A stretch of 64,000 nucleotides of DNA from Cloacibacterium sp047601505 (GCF_047601505.1 NZ_JASGJD010000001.1:3469805-3533804); one strand, 5' to 3'; positions 35,184-43,862 are shown, counted from the stretch's first letter. Program-made: numbers and translations. The notes: generated from the sequence alone by a model not told the origin.

Positions 35184-35690
35184 ATGAAGAACACAAGAAC
35201 TACGATGAGACTTCTACACCGTTACATCGGGTATTTTATGGCAGGAATTATGGCTGTTTATGCAATTAGCGGAGTTTTACTAATTTACAGAGACACAAGT
35301 TTTTTAAAAAAAGAAAAGAAAATTGAAACTAAAATTGAAGCCAACATTCCTTTAGACAAACTAGGAAAAGAATTAAAAATTAAAGGCTTGGAAGTAAAAG
35401 AACAAAAAGGCGATTTAGTAATCTTCAAAGAAGGCAGCTATAACTCAAAAACGGGAGAAGCAAAATACACAAAAAAAGAACTTCCTTTTTTCTTGAAAAA
35501 GATGACTGACCTACACAAATCTGACTCAAAACATAAACTTTCTGTACTCAATACCATCTTCGGGATTTCATTATTTTTCTTTGTAATCTCTTCATTTTGG
35601 ATGTTTAATCCTAAGTCTAGAATCTTTAGAAACGGTATGATAGTAACTGCATTAGGCGTTATTTTGGCACTATTTTTGATTTTAGTTTAA
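35184..35690 (+). CDS. Small PepSY-associated TM protein
   Basis: The 168-residue protein begins with MRLLHRYIGYFMAGIMAVYAISG, the first-helix signature of PepSY-TM proteins. A short periplasmic part contains LHKSDSKHKLSVLNTIFG, and two C-terminal membrane helices follow (GISLFFFVISSFWMF, MIVTALGVILALFLILV). It is about half the length of the PepSY protein at 30864. Divergent from the siderophore receptor, so a linked role in iron uptake is likely. Confidence 0.75.
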   Translation: MKNTRTTMRLLHRYIGYFMAGIMAVYAISGVLLIYRDTSFLKKEKKIETKIEANIPLDKLGKELKIKGLEVKEQKGDLVIFKEGSYNSKTGEAKYTKKELPFFLKKMTDLHKSDSKHKLSVLNTIFGISLFFFVISSFWMFNPKSRIFRNGMIVTALGVILALFLILV

Positions 35691-35720
35691 TTATTGAATT
35701 ATCAATATTTTTTTGATTTA

Positions 35721-35750
35721 TTGCAATTTAGATAATTATTAGTATCTTTG
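35721..35750 (+). promoter_or_regulatory. Full-consensus promoter of a non-coding transcript
   Basis: TTG at 35721-35723, a 19-nt spacer, and TATCTTTG at 35743-35750. It is the best promoter match in the window, yet no plus-strand coding sequence follows. Confidence 0.7.
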
Positions 35751-35756
35751 CAAAAT

Positions 35757-35945
35757 TATAAAACGACTTTATAAATAATTGATAAATTGATTATTAGACG
35801 TTATTTAACATAAAATATAATTCAATTTATCATCAATAAAGTTTTTAATAATATTAAATTTATTTTAATATAATTTAACATTTTTTCATTTGTGTTTTTG
35901 GGCGGGATAAGATATCTAATATTTTGTCTCGCCATTTTTTTATAA
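35757..35945 (+). ncRNA. Candidate small RNA with terminator (about 190 nt)
   Basis: The interval begins just after a full-consensus promoter and ends at a GC-rich hairpin plus T run. It contains no ATG on this strand and is extremely AT-rich outside the terminator. The 5' half can form a long imperfect hairpin: AAAACGACTTTAT with GATAAATTGA (35762-35790) against TCAATTTATC and ATAAAGTTTTT (35822-35845). The layout (constitutive-type promoter, long hairpin, intrinsic terminator) suits a stand-alone regulatory RNA. A flavobacterial 6S-like RNA is one possibility, but I could not match a family. The end abuts the 3' terminator of the opposite ABC-F gene. Confidence 0.55.
35899..35943 (+). terminator. 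Rho-independent terminator of the candidate small RNA
   Basis: GGCGGGAT pairs with GTCTCGCC (8 pairs, two G-T), followed by A and T7. It is the only GC-rich patch in the interval. Confidence 0.75.
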
Positions 35946-35949
35946 AAAA

Positions 35950-35972
35950 AATCCGGCTATAAAAACCGGATT
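35950..35972 (-). terminator. Terminator of the ABC-F gene
   Basis: AATCCGG at 35950-35956 pairs with CCGGATT at 35966-35972; on the minus strand T8 follows. Confidence 0.8.
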
Positions 35973-35996
35973 CTATACTTTTCAATAAAAATTTAT

Positions 35997-37925
35997 TTAA
36001 TCAATTTGAGAAGCTACATCTTCCCACTCTTGCATACTTGCTGCTAATTCTGTTCTCAGATTTTCATACTTTTCTAATTCTTGAGCCGAAGGATTGGTTT
36101 TAGAAAAAATACTTTCCAGCGAAGCAATTTCAGTTTCGTAATTAGAAATTTTTTCTTCAATTTTTTTTAATTTATTTTGAAGATTTTTCTGCTCTTTGCT
36201 TACAAAATGAGACGTATTAGAAGGTTTATCTTCTACAGAAGTTTCTTTTTCTGCTTTTACCTCAACAATTTCCTGAGACAATTTAGATTTTTCTATAGAA
36301 ATTTCTCTAATGCTTTCTTTTTGTCTGTATTCCAAATATTCATTAATATTTCCTAAGAATTCTTTCATGCCACCATCTCTAAATTCGAAAATTTTATCAC
36401 AAAGTCCTTGCAAAAATTCTCTATCGTGAGAAATTACAATTACCGTTCCTTCAAATTTTTGAAGTGCTATTTTTATAATTTCTTTAGATTGAATATCTAA
36501 GTGATTGGTAGGTTCGTCCATAATTAACGTATTGAACGGACGAAGTAACAATTTACAAAGCGCCAAACGGTTTCTTTCTCCTCCCGAAAGAACTTTCGTC
36601 TTTTTTTGCACCGCTTCACCAGTAAAAAGGAAACTTCCGAGCAAATCTCTTACTCTTGGTCTGGTTTCTTCGGTTGCGGCATCTTCTGCTTCTTGCAAAA
36701 CGGTTTTGTCTGGCGTAAGAACTTCTTCTTGATTTTGAGCAAAATAACCAATATTTACGTTATGCCCAAGATTCCATTCTCCAGAATAATCTTTAATTTC
36801 TCCTGCCAAAATCTTAGCAAGTGTGGTTTTTCCTTGTCCGTTTTGCCCAAGAAGTGCAATTCTATCGCCACGTTGAACAAAGAAATCTACATTGTCAAAA
36901 ATTTGATTATTACCGTATTTTTTTCCTAATTTATTAGCTTCGAAAATTACTTTACCAGGAACAACACTTTGCACAAATCTAATATTGAATTTAGAAACAT
37001 CGTCGTTTTCTACTTCAATTCTTTCTATTTTGTCTAATTTTTTAATTAAAGATTGGGCAAAAGAAGCTTTGGTAGCACTCGCACGGAACTTGTTGATGTT
37101 ATCTTCCATCTGTTTAATTTCCGCATCTTGGTTTTTCTTCGCTTGAATTAGTTTTTCTTTTCTATCTTTTCTAAGTTCTAAATATTTAGAATAATTAGCT
37201 TTATAATCATCTACTTTTTTGTTATTGATATCGAAAGTTCTGTTACAAACCGCCGTCATAAACTGCTTATCGTGACTTACCAAAACAATTGCACCGTTAT
37301 AATCTTTCAAAAAATTTTCGAGCCAAATAATAGATTCCATATCCAAATGGTTGGTTGGCTCATCTAAAAGCAACAAGTCGTTATTTTGAAGAAGCAATTT
37401 TGCCAATTCTATTCTCATTCTCCATCCGCCAGAAAATTCATCAGTAATTCTATTGAAATCTGCTGCTTTAAAACCTAAACCTAGCAAAACTTTTTCTACA
37501 TCTCCTTCCAAATTATAGGCATCGTGATGATGAAGAATATCGTTAAGATCTGTCATTCTGTGAATTAAATCGTGGTAAGCATCAGATTCGTAATCTGTTC
37601 TGGTAGCTAATTGATGATTTACTTCTTCTAGTTCGTTTTTCCAAGCATTAATTTGCTCAAAAGCTTGTAAAGTTTCTTCCCAAACGGTTCTACCTTTTAC
37701 GAAATCTAAATCTTGTTTTAAGAAACCAATGGTAATATTTCCTTCTGGCACAATGTTTCCTTCGTAGAAAGAAATTTCTGAGGAAAGCATTTTGAGAAGT
37801 GTAGATTTTCCTGCACCATTTTTACCTACCAAACCTACTTTATCGTCTCTTTTGATGGTGAAATTTACATCTCTAAAGAGATAATTGCCAGAATGGTGAA
37901 GTCCTAAACCTTGAACTGAAATCAT
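35997..37925 (-). CDS. ABC-F family ATP-binding protein
   Basis: The 642-residue protein has two ABC domains with no membrane part: Walker A GKNGAGKST and GQNGQGKTT, signatures FSGGWRMR and LSGGERNR, and Walker B LLLDEPTNHLD and LIMDEPTNHLD. A linker helix region (DAEIKQMEDNINKFRASATK) and a C-terminal coiled coil (about residues 560-640) complete the Uup/YheS-type layout. Such proteins act on the ribosome as translation factors or, in some groups, confer antibiotic protection; nothing here points to resistance. Confidence 0.93.
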   Translation of the reverse strand: MISVQGLGLHHSGNYLFRDVNFTIKRDDKVGLVGKNGAGKSTLLKMLSSEISFYEGNIVPEGNITIGFLKQDLDFVKGRTVWEETLQAFEQINAWKNELEEVNHQLATRTDYESDAYHDLIHRMTDLNDILHHHDAYNLEGDVEKVLLGLGFKAADFNRITDEFSGGWRMRIELAKLLLQNNDLLLLDEPTNHLDMESIIWLENFLKDYNGAIVLVSHDKQFMTAVCNRTFDINNKKVDDYKANYSKYLELRKDRKEKLIQAKKNQDAEIKQMEDNINKFRASATKASFAQSLIKKLDKIERIEVENDDVSKFNIRFVQSVVPGKVIFEANKLGKKYGNNQIFDNVDFFVQRGDRIALLGQNGQGKTTLAKILAGEIKDYSGEWNLGHNVNIGYFAQNQEEVLTPDKTVLQEAEDAATEETRPRVRDLLGSFLFTGEAVQKKTKVLSGGERNRLALCKLLLRPFNTLIMDEPTNHLDIQSKEIIKIALQKFEGTVIVISHDREFLQGLCDKIFEFRDGGMKEFLGNINEYLEYRQKESIREISIEKSKLSQEIVEVKAEKETSVEDKPSNTSHFVSKEQKNLQNKLKKIEEKISNYETEIASLESIFSKTNPSAQELEKYENLRTELAASMQEWEDVASQID

Positions 37926-37984
37926 AATATGATAGAATTTTTATAAAACTTTTTTGAAGTTGCAAAAATAAGATTTATAAAATA

Positions 37985-38011
37985 AAAACTGCACCTATTA
38001 AGATGCAGTTT
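37985..38011 (-). terminator. Terminator of the TonB-C-like gene
   Basis: AAACTGCA pairs with TGCAGTTT, followed on the minus strand by T-rich sequence. Confidence 0.75.
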
Positions 38012-38050
38012 CATTAATAATTCTCAATGAGATAAAAATAAACTTTCTTT

Positions 38051-38557
38051 TTACAATTCAACAGGGATTGTATATCTTACTCTGGCAGCCATTTTAGTTG
38101 TTCCTAATGTTGCAGGCGAAAAGCCGTCTTTTACTTTGTAAACCGCTATAATAGAAGCTAAATTAAGTGTTTCGTTATTACCTTCTGCTTTCACATCGTA
38201 GATTTTACCTTTTTCATCTACTAAGAAAGAAACTGTAGTATATTGTAAACCTGTTTCAGAAATATGTTGTCTGTCTAAATTGGTAATTACAGCATTTCTA
38301 AAAGCTTCGTCTCCTTCTTTATACATCGGCTTTTCCATTGTAGAAAGCATAGGAACCAATGTGTAAGGCGATACTTTTTCAGATTTTCTAATTTTATTAA
38401 CCTCTGATTTTAAAACCTGAGGATTACCTTCTCCTATTTTAATTGGTTTTTCTACACTTGTTCCTTGCGAAAACATCATAGAAAATGCACCAATAGACAA
38501 TACTGTAAATAATTTTTTAATTGTCGAATTTCCGTTTAATTGAAGATTTGATTTCAT
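38051..38557 (-). CDS. Periplasmic TonB-C-terminal-like protein
   Basis: The start is ATG 38557 (168 residues); the TTG further upstream only lengthens the frame. A signal peptide is followed by a linker. The segment from MYKEGDEAFRNAVITNL through VSFLVDEKGKIYDVKAEG to GTTKMAARVRYTIPVEL follows the pattern of the TonB C-terminal domain, but there is no proline-rich spanning segment. It may be an adaptor or a diverged TonB-like domain used alone. Function inferred only from this pattern. Confidence 0.65.
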   Translation of the reverse strand: MKSNLQLNGNSTIKKLFTVLSIGAFSMMFSQGTSVEKPIKIGEGNPQVLKSEVNKIRKSEKVSPYTLVPMLSTMEKPMYKEGDEAFRNAVITNLDRQHISETGLQYTTVSFLVDEKGKIYDVKAEGNNETLNLASIIAVYKVKDGFSPATLGTTKMAARVRYTIPVEL

Positions 38558-38616
38558 AATTTTGTGATTTTTCAAATTAATATTTTGTGATGTGTGTGTG
38601 TGTTTATATTTATAAA

Positions 38617-38877
38617 TTAATCTCTTGATAAGGCGTTATAAGCATACAAAACAATAATACCTCCTAGAACAGACATTCCTAAAGAATAAAAACTAAAAAC
38701 ATCATTAGTAACATCTGCATCGAAAAATAAATTCCCTAAAAAACCTCCTACTACGCTTCCTACAATACCAATAACAATAGTAGCTATCCAACCTGCTTTG
38801 TCTTGTCCTGGTTTTAATAATCTGGCAATTGCCCCAGCAATTAATCCAAAAATTAACCATGCAATAATGTTAATCAT
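38617..38877 (-). CDS. GlsB/YeaQ/YmgE family stress membrane protein
   Basis: The 86-residue protein has three hydrophobic helices with glycine motifs (IIAWLIFGLIAGAIARLLKPG, IATIVIGIVGSVVGGFLGNLFF). This is the transglycosylase-associated/YeaQ family, small stress-induced inner-membrane proteins of unknown mechanism. It lies with two further small stress-type genes (38906 and 39181). Confidence 0.9.
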   Translation of the reverse strand: MINIIAWLIFGLIAGAIARLLKPGQDKAGWIATIVIGIVGSVVGGFLGNLFFDADVTNDVFSFYSLGMSVLGGIIVLYAYNALSRD

Positions 38878-38905
38878 AACAGTTTGTATTAAAAGTTAAA
38901 CCAAA

Positions 38906-39163
38906 TTATCTAAGAGCATCTAATTCTGTGTGAATTTCAGAGATTGTTTCATTTTTTTTATTTTGAAACTTTTCAGATACAGAATTCAATTTCTTTTTAG
39001 CTTCATCAGAAAAATTTTTCAATTTATCTTTTGCGCCAGTTGCTTGAGACTTAATTTTCGCTCTTGTGCTTTTACCTTTCTGAGGTGCAAATAAAATTCC
39101 TACTGCTGTTCCTACAGCTGCTGCACCTAAAATTCCTAAAGTTTGTTTTGTGATGGTGTTCAT
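38906..39163 (-). CDS. YtxH domain-containing protein
   Basis: The 85-residue protein has an N-terminal membrane segment LGILGAAAVGTAVGILFAPQ with the YtxH signature APQKGKSTRAKIK, followed by a charged helix. YtxH proteins are general-stress proteins in Firmicutes and Bacteroidota. It is 17 nt after the small membrane protein gene at 39181. Confidence 0.88.
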   Translation of the reverse strand: MNTITKQTLGILGAAAVGTAVGILFAPQKGKSTRAKIKSQATGAKDKLKNFSDEAKKKLNSVSEKFQNKKNETISEIHTELDALR

Positions 39164-39180
39164 AATTTTATATTTTATTG

Positions 39181-39333
39181 TTATTTATTCTCTTCTCTTA
39201 TTACTTCAAAAAGCATTATAAAAAGTGCCATTACAAAAAGAATGTGAATAAAAACTCCAAAATCAAAAACAAAAAATCCTATTGCCCATATTATTAATAA
39301 AAACCCCACCAAAAAATATATCCATTTATTCAT
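39181..39333 (-). CDS. lmo0937-type small membrane protein
   Basis: I translated a 50-residue frame by hand. It starts MNKWIYFLVGFLLIIWAIGF and has the GFFVFDFG-type centre, followed by a second helix IHILFVMALFIMLFEVI and a charged tail REENK. This is the pattern of the lmo0937 family (two short helices around a GFF motif). It is the first gene of the three-gene stress-membrane cluster. A TAATTTTG -7-like box lies at 39366-39373. Confidence 0.75.
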   Translation of the reverse strand: MNKWIYFLVGFLLIIWAIGFFVFDFGVFIHILFVMALFIMLFEVIREENK

Positions 39334-39729
39334 AATTGTTAAAAAAAATTATACAGTTTTCAATGCAAAATTATCATGAGCAAGCAAATTTAGAGTTATA
39401 TCATTTCTATTCATTATTATAGAATTATCACTTCTTACCGTTAATGAAACTTTTCAAAGAACTTTTTCTTTTTTACATCACAAACTTACAAACAACTAAC
39501 AATCAATATTTTACATTATTTGATTAAAATTTTACAGAATTTAAATTGTTATATTATTTAAAGTTTTGCCATGTAAACCTGTAAAGTTTATCTGCTTTTT
39601 TACAATACAAAGATGTTAGAAAACAACGGGAGATTTGTTACATCAAAAAATAAATAATTTATAGAATTATCATAAAAAATCACGCTTCAATTGATAAAGC
39701 GTGATTTCTATATTTTGAGTATTTAACTA
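39334..39729. other. Gene-free interval between the stress cluster and the PAS kinase
   Basis: About 396 bp, AT-rich, without a plausible frame. It holds the kinase terminator (39676-39707), -7-like boxes for the minus strand at 39366 and 39385, and a motif pair (39518-39542 and 39608-39615) shared with the region 44599-44700. Nothing else stands out. Confidence 0.5.
39676..39707 (-). terminator. Terminator of the AraC-response regulator-kinase cassette
   Basis: AAATCACGCTT pairs with AAGCGTGATTT (about 11 bp), T-rich on the minus strand. Confidence 0.85.
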
Positions 39730-42700
39730 TTAATTAGCATCTGGCAGATATACATTAAATTCTGCTCCTTCATTCGGATGTCCTTCTGCTATTATATAAC
39801 CTTTGTGGTTTTCTACAATTTTTTTACATATTGCCAATCCAATACCAGTTCCTGCAATTTCGTCTTTATTATGCAACCTGCTAAATAGCTCAAAAATCCT
39901 TTGAGAATATTCTTGCGAAAAGCCAATTCCGTTATCAGAGAAGGTGAATTGATGAAATTCTTTTTTAGTAGGCAAAACAAGATTACCAATTTTCTTGGTT
40001 GCTATTTTTTGATACTTAATATTAATTATAGGTGCTACATCTGCTTTAGAATATTTTATAGAATTTCCTAAAAGATTAATAAATAATTGCTGAATCTGGA
40101 ATGGTATTACTTTAATTGAAGGCAATTCTTCAGATACAATTTGAGCAGATTTTTCGTCAATACTTTCTGCAATTTCGTGTTTTGCAGCTTCTAGCAAATC
40201 GTTAAGGTTTGCTTTTTCAAAAACTTGGTCAGATTTATTGGTTCTAGAAAATTGCAGTAAATCTTGTATTAACAATCTCATTCTTCCTGCAGCTACTTTT
40301 ATTCTATCAAAATATTGTTGACCAATTTCGGTAAGATTTTTATAATCTTTTGTTTCTAATCTGGAGATAAAAGTTTCAATTTTTCTTAAAGGTTCTTGCA
40401 AATCGTGACTTGCAACGTAATTAAATGCCTGAAGTTCTTTATTACTTGCTTCTAACTCTCTGTTTTTCTGTAAAGTTTCTGCATTTTTATTAATTTCGTC
40501 TGTAATATCTTGAGTAATCATCATATAATAAAACCCATTATTATCTTCAATTGGCTTGTTAGAAACTCTAATGTATCTTATTTCCGATGTATTTTGTTTT
40601 ACAATTCTATGTTCGTAAGAAGCTATATTTTTTTCTTTTTTTCTAAATTTCTCTAAATATTCTGTAACAAAAGCAGCATCTTCTGGATAAATTGTAGGAA
40701 TAAAACTATCTAGCACAGGAACGAAATTTTCTTTGTCCAAACCAAACATTCTGAAAATATTATCAGAAAATTCGAAATCATTTTTATCAACATCCCATTT
40801 CCAGAAGCCATAATTTCCTATTTTTTCTGCTTCTTTACTACTTTCGTTGTAATATGAAATTTCTTCTAAAGCTTTTTGAAGCATTTCGTTTTTCAAAACT
40901 TCGTCTGTAATATCAATAACACTTCCCGAAAGTAATTTTTTGCCAGATGCATCATAAACAGGTCTTCCAATACTTTTCACATGGATAATTTCTCCACTAG
41001 GCTTGTGAATTCTATAGGTAACGCTTGGCAAATTTTCTTCTTCCATCATATTTGCCATCGCTTGTTTGTATTTTTCTAAATCTTCAGGATGTATATACTT
41101 GTAATAATTATCAAGATTTGCATCAAATGAAAAAGGTTTAGCTCCTAATATTTTATACAAATTCTCTGAGAAGAACCAAGTATTTTCTTTTATATTCCAC
41201 TGCCAGTTTCCGTATTTACCAATTTCTTCTCCAAATTTTGCAGCTTGGTTGGTAATAATTAATCTACTGAAAGCATCTTGTAATTCTTTGTTCCGTTTTT
41301 CTATTGTTTTATGGGCAGTAATATTATCTGTAACATCTACCAATATAACCAAGACATAATCTTTTACCGTATCATTAGATATAAATTTACTCACTACAGA
41401 AATATGTCTCACCTCATTGCTGTCTGGTCTTTTAATTCTAAAAACATAAGGTTTAAATTTCCTTCTCTCTCTCATTTCCTTAAGTCGCCCAGTAACAATT
41501 TCTAAATCTTCTGACGAAATATATTTGAAAAAGTCTTTAATATCAATACCTTTATCTATCTCAATTCCAAATAATCTGAAAACATTATCCGAATAATAAA
41601 ATCTATCATCTTCTACAAACCACTGAATTGTACCAAAACTACCTGCAATTTCTGCTTCCTTATTGGTTTCGTTTGCCAGAAAAAGCGTCTTGTTTTTCTC
41701 TTGTAATTCTATATTTTTATTTTCAATATGAAGTTGACCATATACTTCTTCTGTAATATCCGAAGTAATACCAATCATCATTCTTTCGTCACTAAGATTT
41801 TTAATAATTTTACAAACTCCTCTAAAAAATCTTACTTCGCCATCCTTTCTAATAATTCTGTAAGAATAAGGACCAAGTTTATCCGCAGTTTTAAATTGTC
41901 TTGATATTTCTAACATCCTTGGCAAATCATCTGGATGAACATGAGCTGCATAATTTTCTAATTTTGCTTCAAATTCATTAGGATTGTAACCTAACATTCG
42001 GAAAATATTCTCAGAATAATGAAATAAATCCGTCTCTACATTATACTGCCAAATTCCAAATTCTCCTATTTGCTCTGCCATATTAGAAGATTCTATTGCT
42101 AATTTTAATTCGGAATTATAATTAGTAAGCATTTTAATATCTCTCGATATTTTTACAATGGCAACTATTAAAATAAAAAGAGTAACAAAAAGGGCAAAAT
42201 AATTAACTACAGGTGCAAACTTGCTTACTTCATTATTTTCGTATAGCCTTTTACTGAGAAGATTTTTTTCTATATTAATCATTTTATTGATAACTACAGA
42301 AATTTCTTTCATTTTATTGCTTCCATCCTTTATATTTTCTATAACCAACGGACTGTCTTTTGTGAGATTTAGAAATCTTAAACCATCTTCTACAATAGTT
42401 ACTTTTTCTTTAAATTTTAATTTTAATATTTTAAAACTTGCAACTTGTTTAGGATTATCATTGATGAGTTTTTCTACAACCTCCAGATCTTTATTAACTA
42501 CAGATACATCTTTTTGAATCTTAAGTATAATATTTTTATCTTTTGTAATAAAATAGTTTCTTCTGTCTATTTCTAAATCTTTAATATCTCCGTAGAGTTT
42601 TTCCAGATTACCATAGACAATATAACTATGTTTCACTACATCATTAGATTCATTAAGATGCTTAATATTTCTAAATGATACAGCAGAAATAAATAAAATA

Positions 42701-42759
42701 ATGGCTATACTAAGTATAAAAATTATTTTGAGGAAGAGAGGTTTTTCGTAGAATTTCAT
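39730..42759 (-). CDS. Membrane sensor histidine kinase with four PAS domains
   Basis: The 1009-residue protein has a membrane helix near residue 10 and another near 185-203, enclosing a CHASE3-like helical sensor. Four tandem PAS domains follow (about 220-340, 360-480, 500-625, 640-760), each built on the same pattern of GEFGIWQYNV / SENIFRMLG with slight change. The HisKA segment carries the phospho-acceptor His in NYVASHDLQEPLRKI, and the HATPase domain ends with GTGIGLAICKKIVENHKG. There is no receiver; the partner is the response regulator 13 nt upstream. The signal is unknown. Confidence 0.92.
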   Translation of the reverse strand: MKFYEKPLFLKIIFILSIAIILFISAVSFRNIKHLNESNDVVKHSYIVYGNLEKLYGDIKDLEIDRRNYFITKDKNIILKIQKDVSVVNKDLEVVEKLINDNPKQVASFKILKLKFKEKVTIVEDGLRFLNLTKDSPLVIENIKDGSNKMKEISVVINKMINIEKNLLSKRLYENNEVSKFAPVVNYFALFVTLFILIVAIVKISRDIKMLTNYNSELKLAIESSNMAEQIGEFGIWQYNVETDLFHYSENIFRMLGYNPNEFEAKLENYAAHVHPDDLPRMLEISRQFKTADKLGPYSYRIIRKDGEVRFFRGVCKIIKNLSDERMMIGITSDITEEVYGQLHIENKNIELQEKNKTLFLANETNKEAEIAGSFGTIQWFVEDDRFYYSDNVFRLFGIEIDKGIDIKDFFKYISSEDLEIVTGRLKEMRERRKFKPYVFRIKRPDSNEVRHISVVSKFISNDTVKDYVLVILVDVTDNITAHKTIEKRNKELQDAFSRLIITNQAAKFGEEIGKYGNWQWNIKENTWFFSENLYKILGAKPFSFDANLDNYYKYIHPEDLEKYKQAMANMMEEENLPSVTYRIHKPSGEIIHVKSIGRPVYDASGKKLLSGSVIDITDEVLKNEMLQKALEEISYYNESSKEAEKIGNYGFWKWDVDKNDFEFSDNIFRMFGLDKENFVPVLDSFIPTIYPEDAAFVTEYLEKFRKKEKNIASYEHRIVKQNTSEIRYIRVSNKPIEDNNGFYYMMITQDITDEINKNAETLQKNRELEASNKELQAFNYVASHDLQEPLRKIETFISRLETKDYKNLTEIGQQYFDRIKVAAGRMRLLIQDLLQFSRTNKSDQVFEKANLNDLLEAAKHEIAESIDEKSAQIVSEELPSIKVIPFQIQQLFINLLGNSIKYSKADVAPIINIKYQKIATKKIGNLVLPTKKEFHQFTFSDNGIGFSQEYSQRIFELFSRLHNKDEIAGTGIGLAICKKIVENHKGYIIAEGHPNEGAEFNVYLPDAN

Positions 42760-42772
42760 AAAAATTAAAAAA

Positions 42773-43219
42773 TTACATTCTCAGAAGGAAATTGTCTTTG
42801 TTAAGACCCGAAGTGTGATATTGCCAATTAATTGCTACTACATCTGACAATACTTTTTTCAACATTTCAAAATCGCTAGGTTTCTTAATGTAAATATTAG
42901 CACCTTTTACAAATGTTTCTTCTATATGTTCTTCCGAAGATGAAGTAGAATAGATAGCAATAGCAATATCTTCGAATTTGTTATTAGATTTTATTTCAGC
43001 TAAACATTCTAAACCGTTTTTCTTTGGCATATTAAGGTCCAAAAATAAAACTTGAGGTAAAATTGCATCGTCCGAATTCAGATAATTCATCAATTCTACA
43101 CCATCGTTGAAGGTATTTACTTTAGTATTAATCTTAAGTTCGCTGAAGGCATCTGTGAAGAAAAGTCTGTCATCTTCATCATCATCTGCTAAGATAATAT
43201 GGATGTAATCTGTTTGCAT
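42773..43219 (-). CDS. Single-domain response regulator
   Basis: The 148-residue receiver domain has the acidic pocket IILADDDEDDRLFF, the phospho-acceptor Asp in VLFLDLNMPKKNG, and the conserved Lys in YIKKPSDFE. It resembles the RcpA-type regulators that pair with phytochrome-like PAS kinases. It has no output domain, so output may go through the AraC-type protein made from the same transcript or through protein contacts. Confidence 0.93.
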   Translation of the reverse strand: MQTDYIHIILADDDEDDRLFFTDAFSELKINTKVNTFNDGVELMNYLNSDDAILPQVLFLDLNMPKKNGLECLAEIKSNNKFEDIAIAIYSTSSSEEHIEETFVKGANIYIKKPSDFEMLKKVLSDVVAINWQYHTSGLNKDNFLLRM

Positions 43220-43239
43220 ACTAATTATATTTTCGTTTA

Positions 43240-43797
43240 TTATTGTTTATTGGCTAATTCTCTTCTTTTTGTAATTATTCTTTGAAACTGAGACGGTGTA
43301 ATTCCTGTAATATTTTTAAATTGTGTGCTAAGATGTGCTACACTAGAATAGTTGAGTTTATAAGCAACTTCTGTAAGAGTAAGATTATCTTTTATGATTA
43401 AACTTTTTGCTCGTTCTATTTTTTGAAGCATAATATAATTTTCTATTGAGCTAAAAGTAATTTCCGAAAAAAGATTAGAAAGATAACCATAGCTATGACT
43501 TAGTTTTTCCGAAAGATAAACCGAAGCCTTCACATTAAGTGGTTCGTCACTACTTACCATTTCCAAAATGGTTTCTTTAATTTTTTCAATCAAAACGGTT
43601 TTTTGATTTTCAATAATAGTAATTCCATATTCTTCTAAATCCTCTTTAAGAAGTTTCATCTTCTCAGAAGGAATCTTTTCTAAGAACTCTACCTCACCGA
43701 ATGCAATTATTCTATATTTCAAATCCAAGTTACCAAGTTTATCTTCCAAAACTTTTTTGCATACTGTATTGTAATCAAATTTTGTAAAAATTTTCAT
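43240..43797 (-). CDS. AraC-family transcriptional regulator
   Basis: The 185-residue protein has an unusual N-terminal ferredoxin-like domain (LKYRIIAFGEVEFLEKIPSE) and a C-terminal AraC helix-turn-helix (LTLTEVAYKLNYSSVAHLSTQFKNITG). This layout is common in flavobacteria next to response regulators. First gene of a three-gene minus-strand cassette with the response regulator and kinase (gaps of 20 and 13 nt). Confidence 0.88.
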   Translation of the reverse strand: MKIFTKFDYNTVCKKVLEDKLGNLDLKYRIIAFGEVEFLEKIPSEKMKLLKEDLEEYGITIIENQKTVLIEKIKETILEMVSSDEPLNVKASVYLSEKLSHSYGYLSNLFSEITFSSIENYIMLQKIERAKSLIIKDNLTLTEVAYKLNYSSVAHLSTQFKNITGITPSQFQRIITKRRELANKQ

Positions 43798-43862
43798 GTT
43801 CTTTTGTTTATCAATTATAAATATAAAAAAATATTATGTTAAAAAGTTAAATATTTACAAAA

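Noticed and set aside
35997..37925. Calling the ABC-F protein an antibiotic resistance factor
   Set aside because: The long C-terminal coiled coil and Uup/YheS layout fit housekeeping members; no resistance context.
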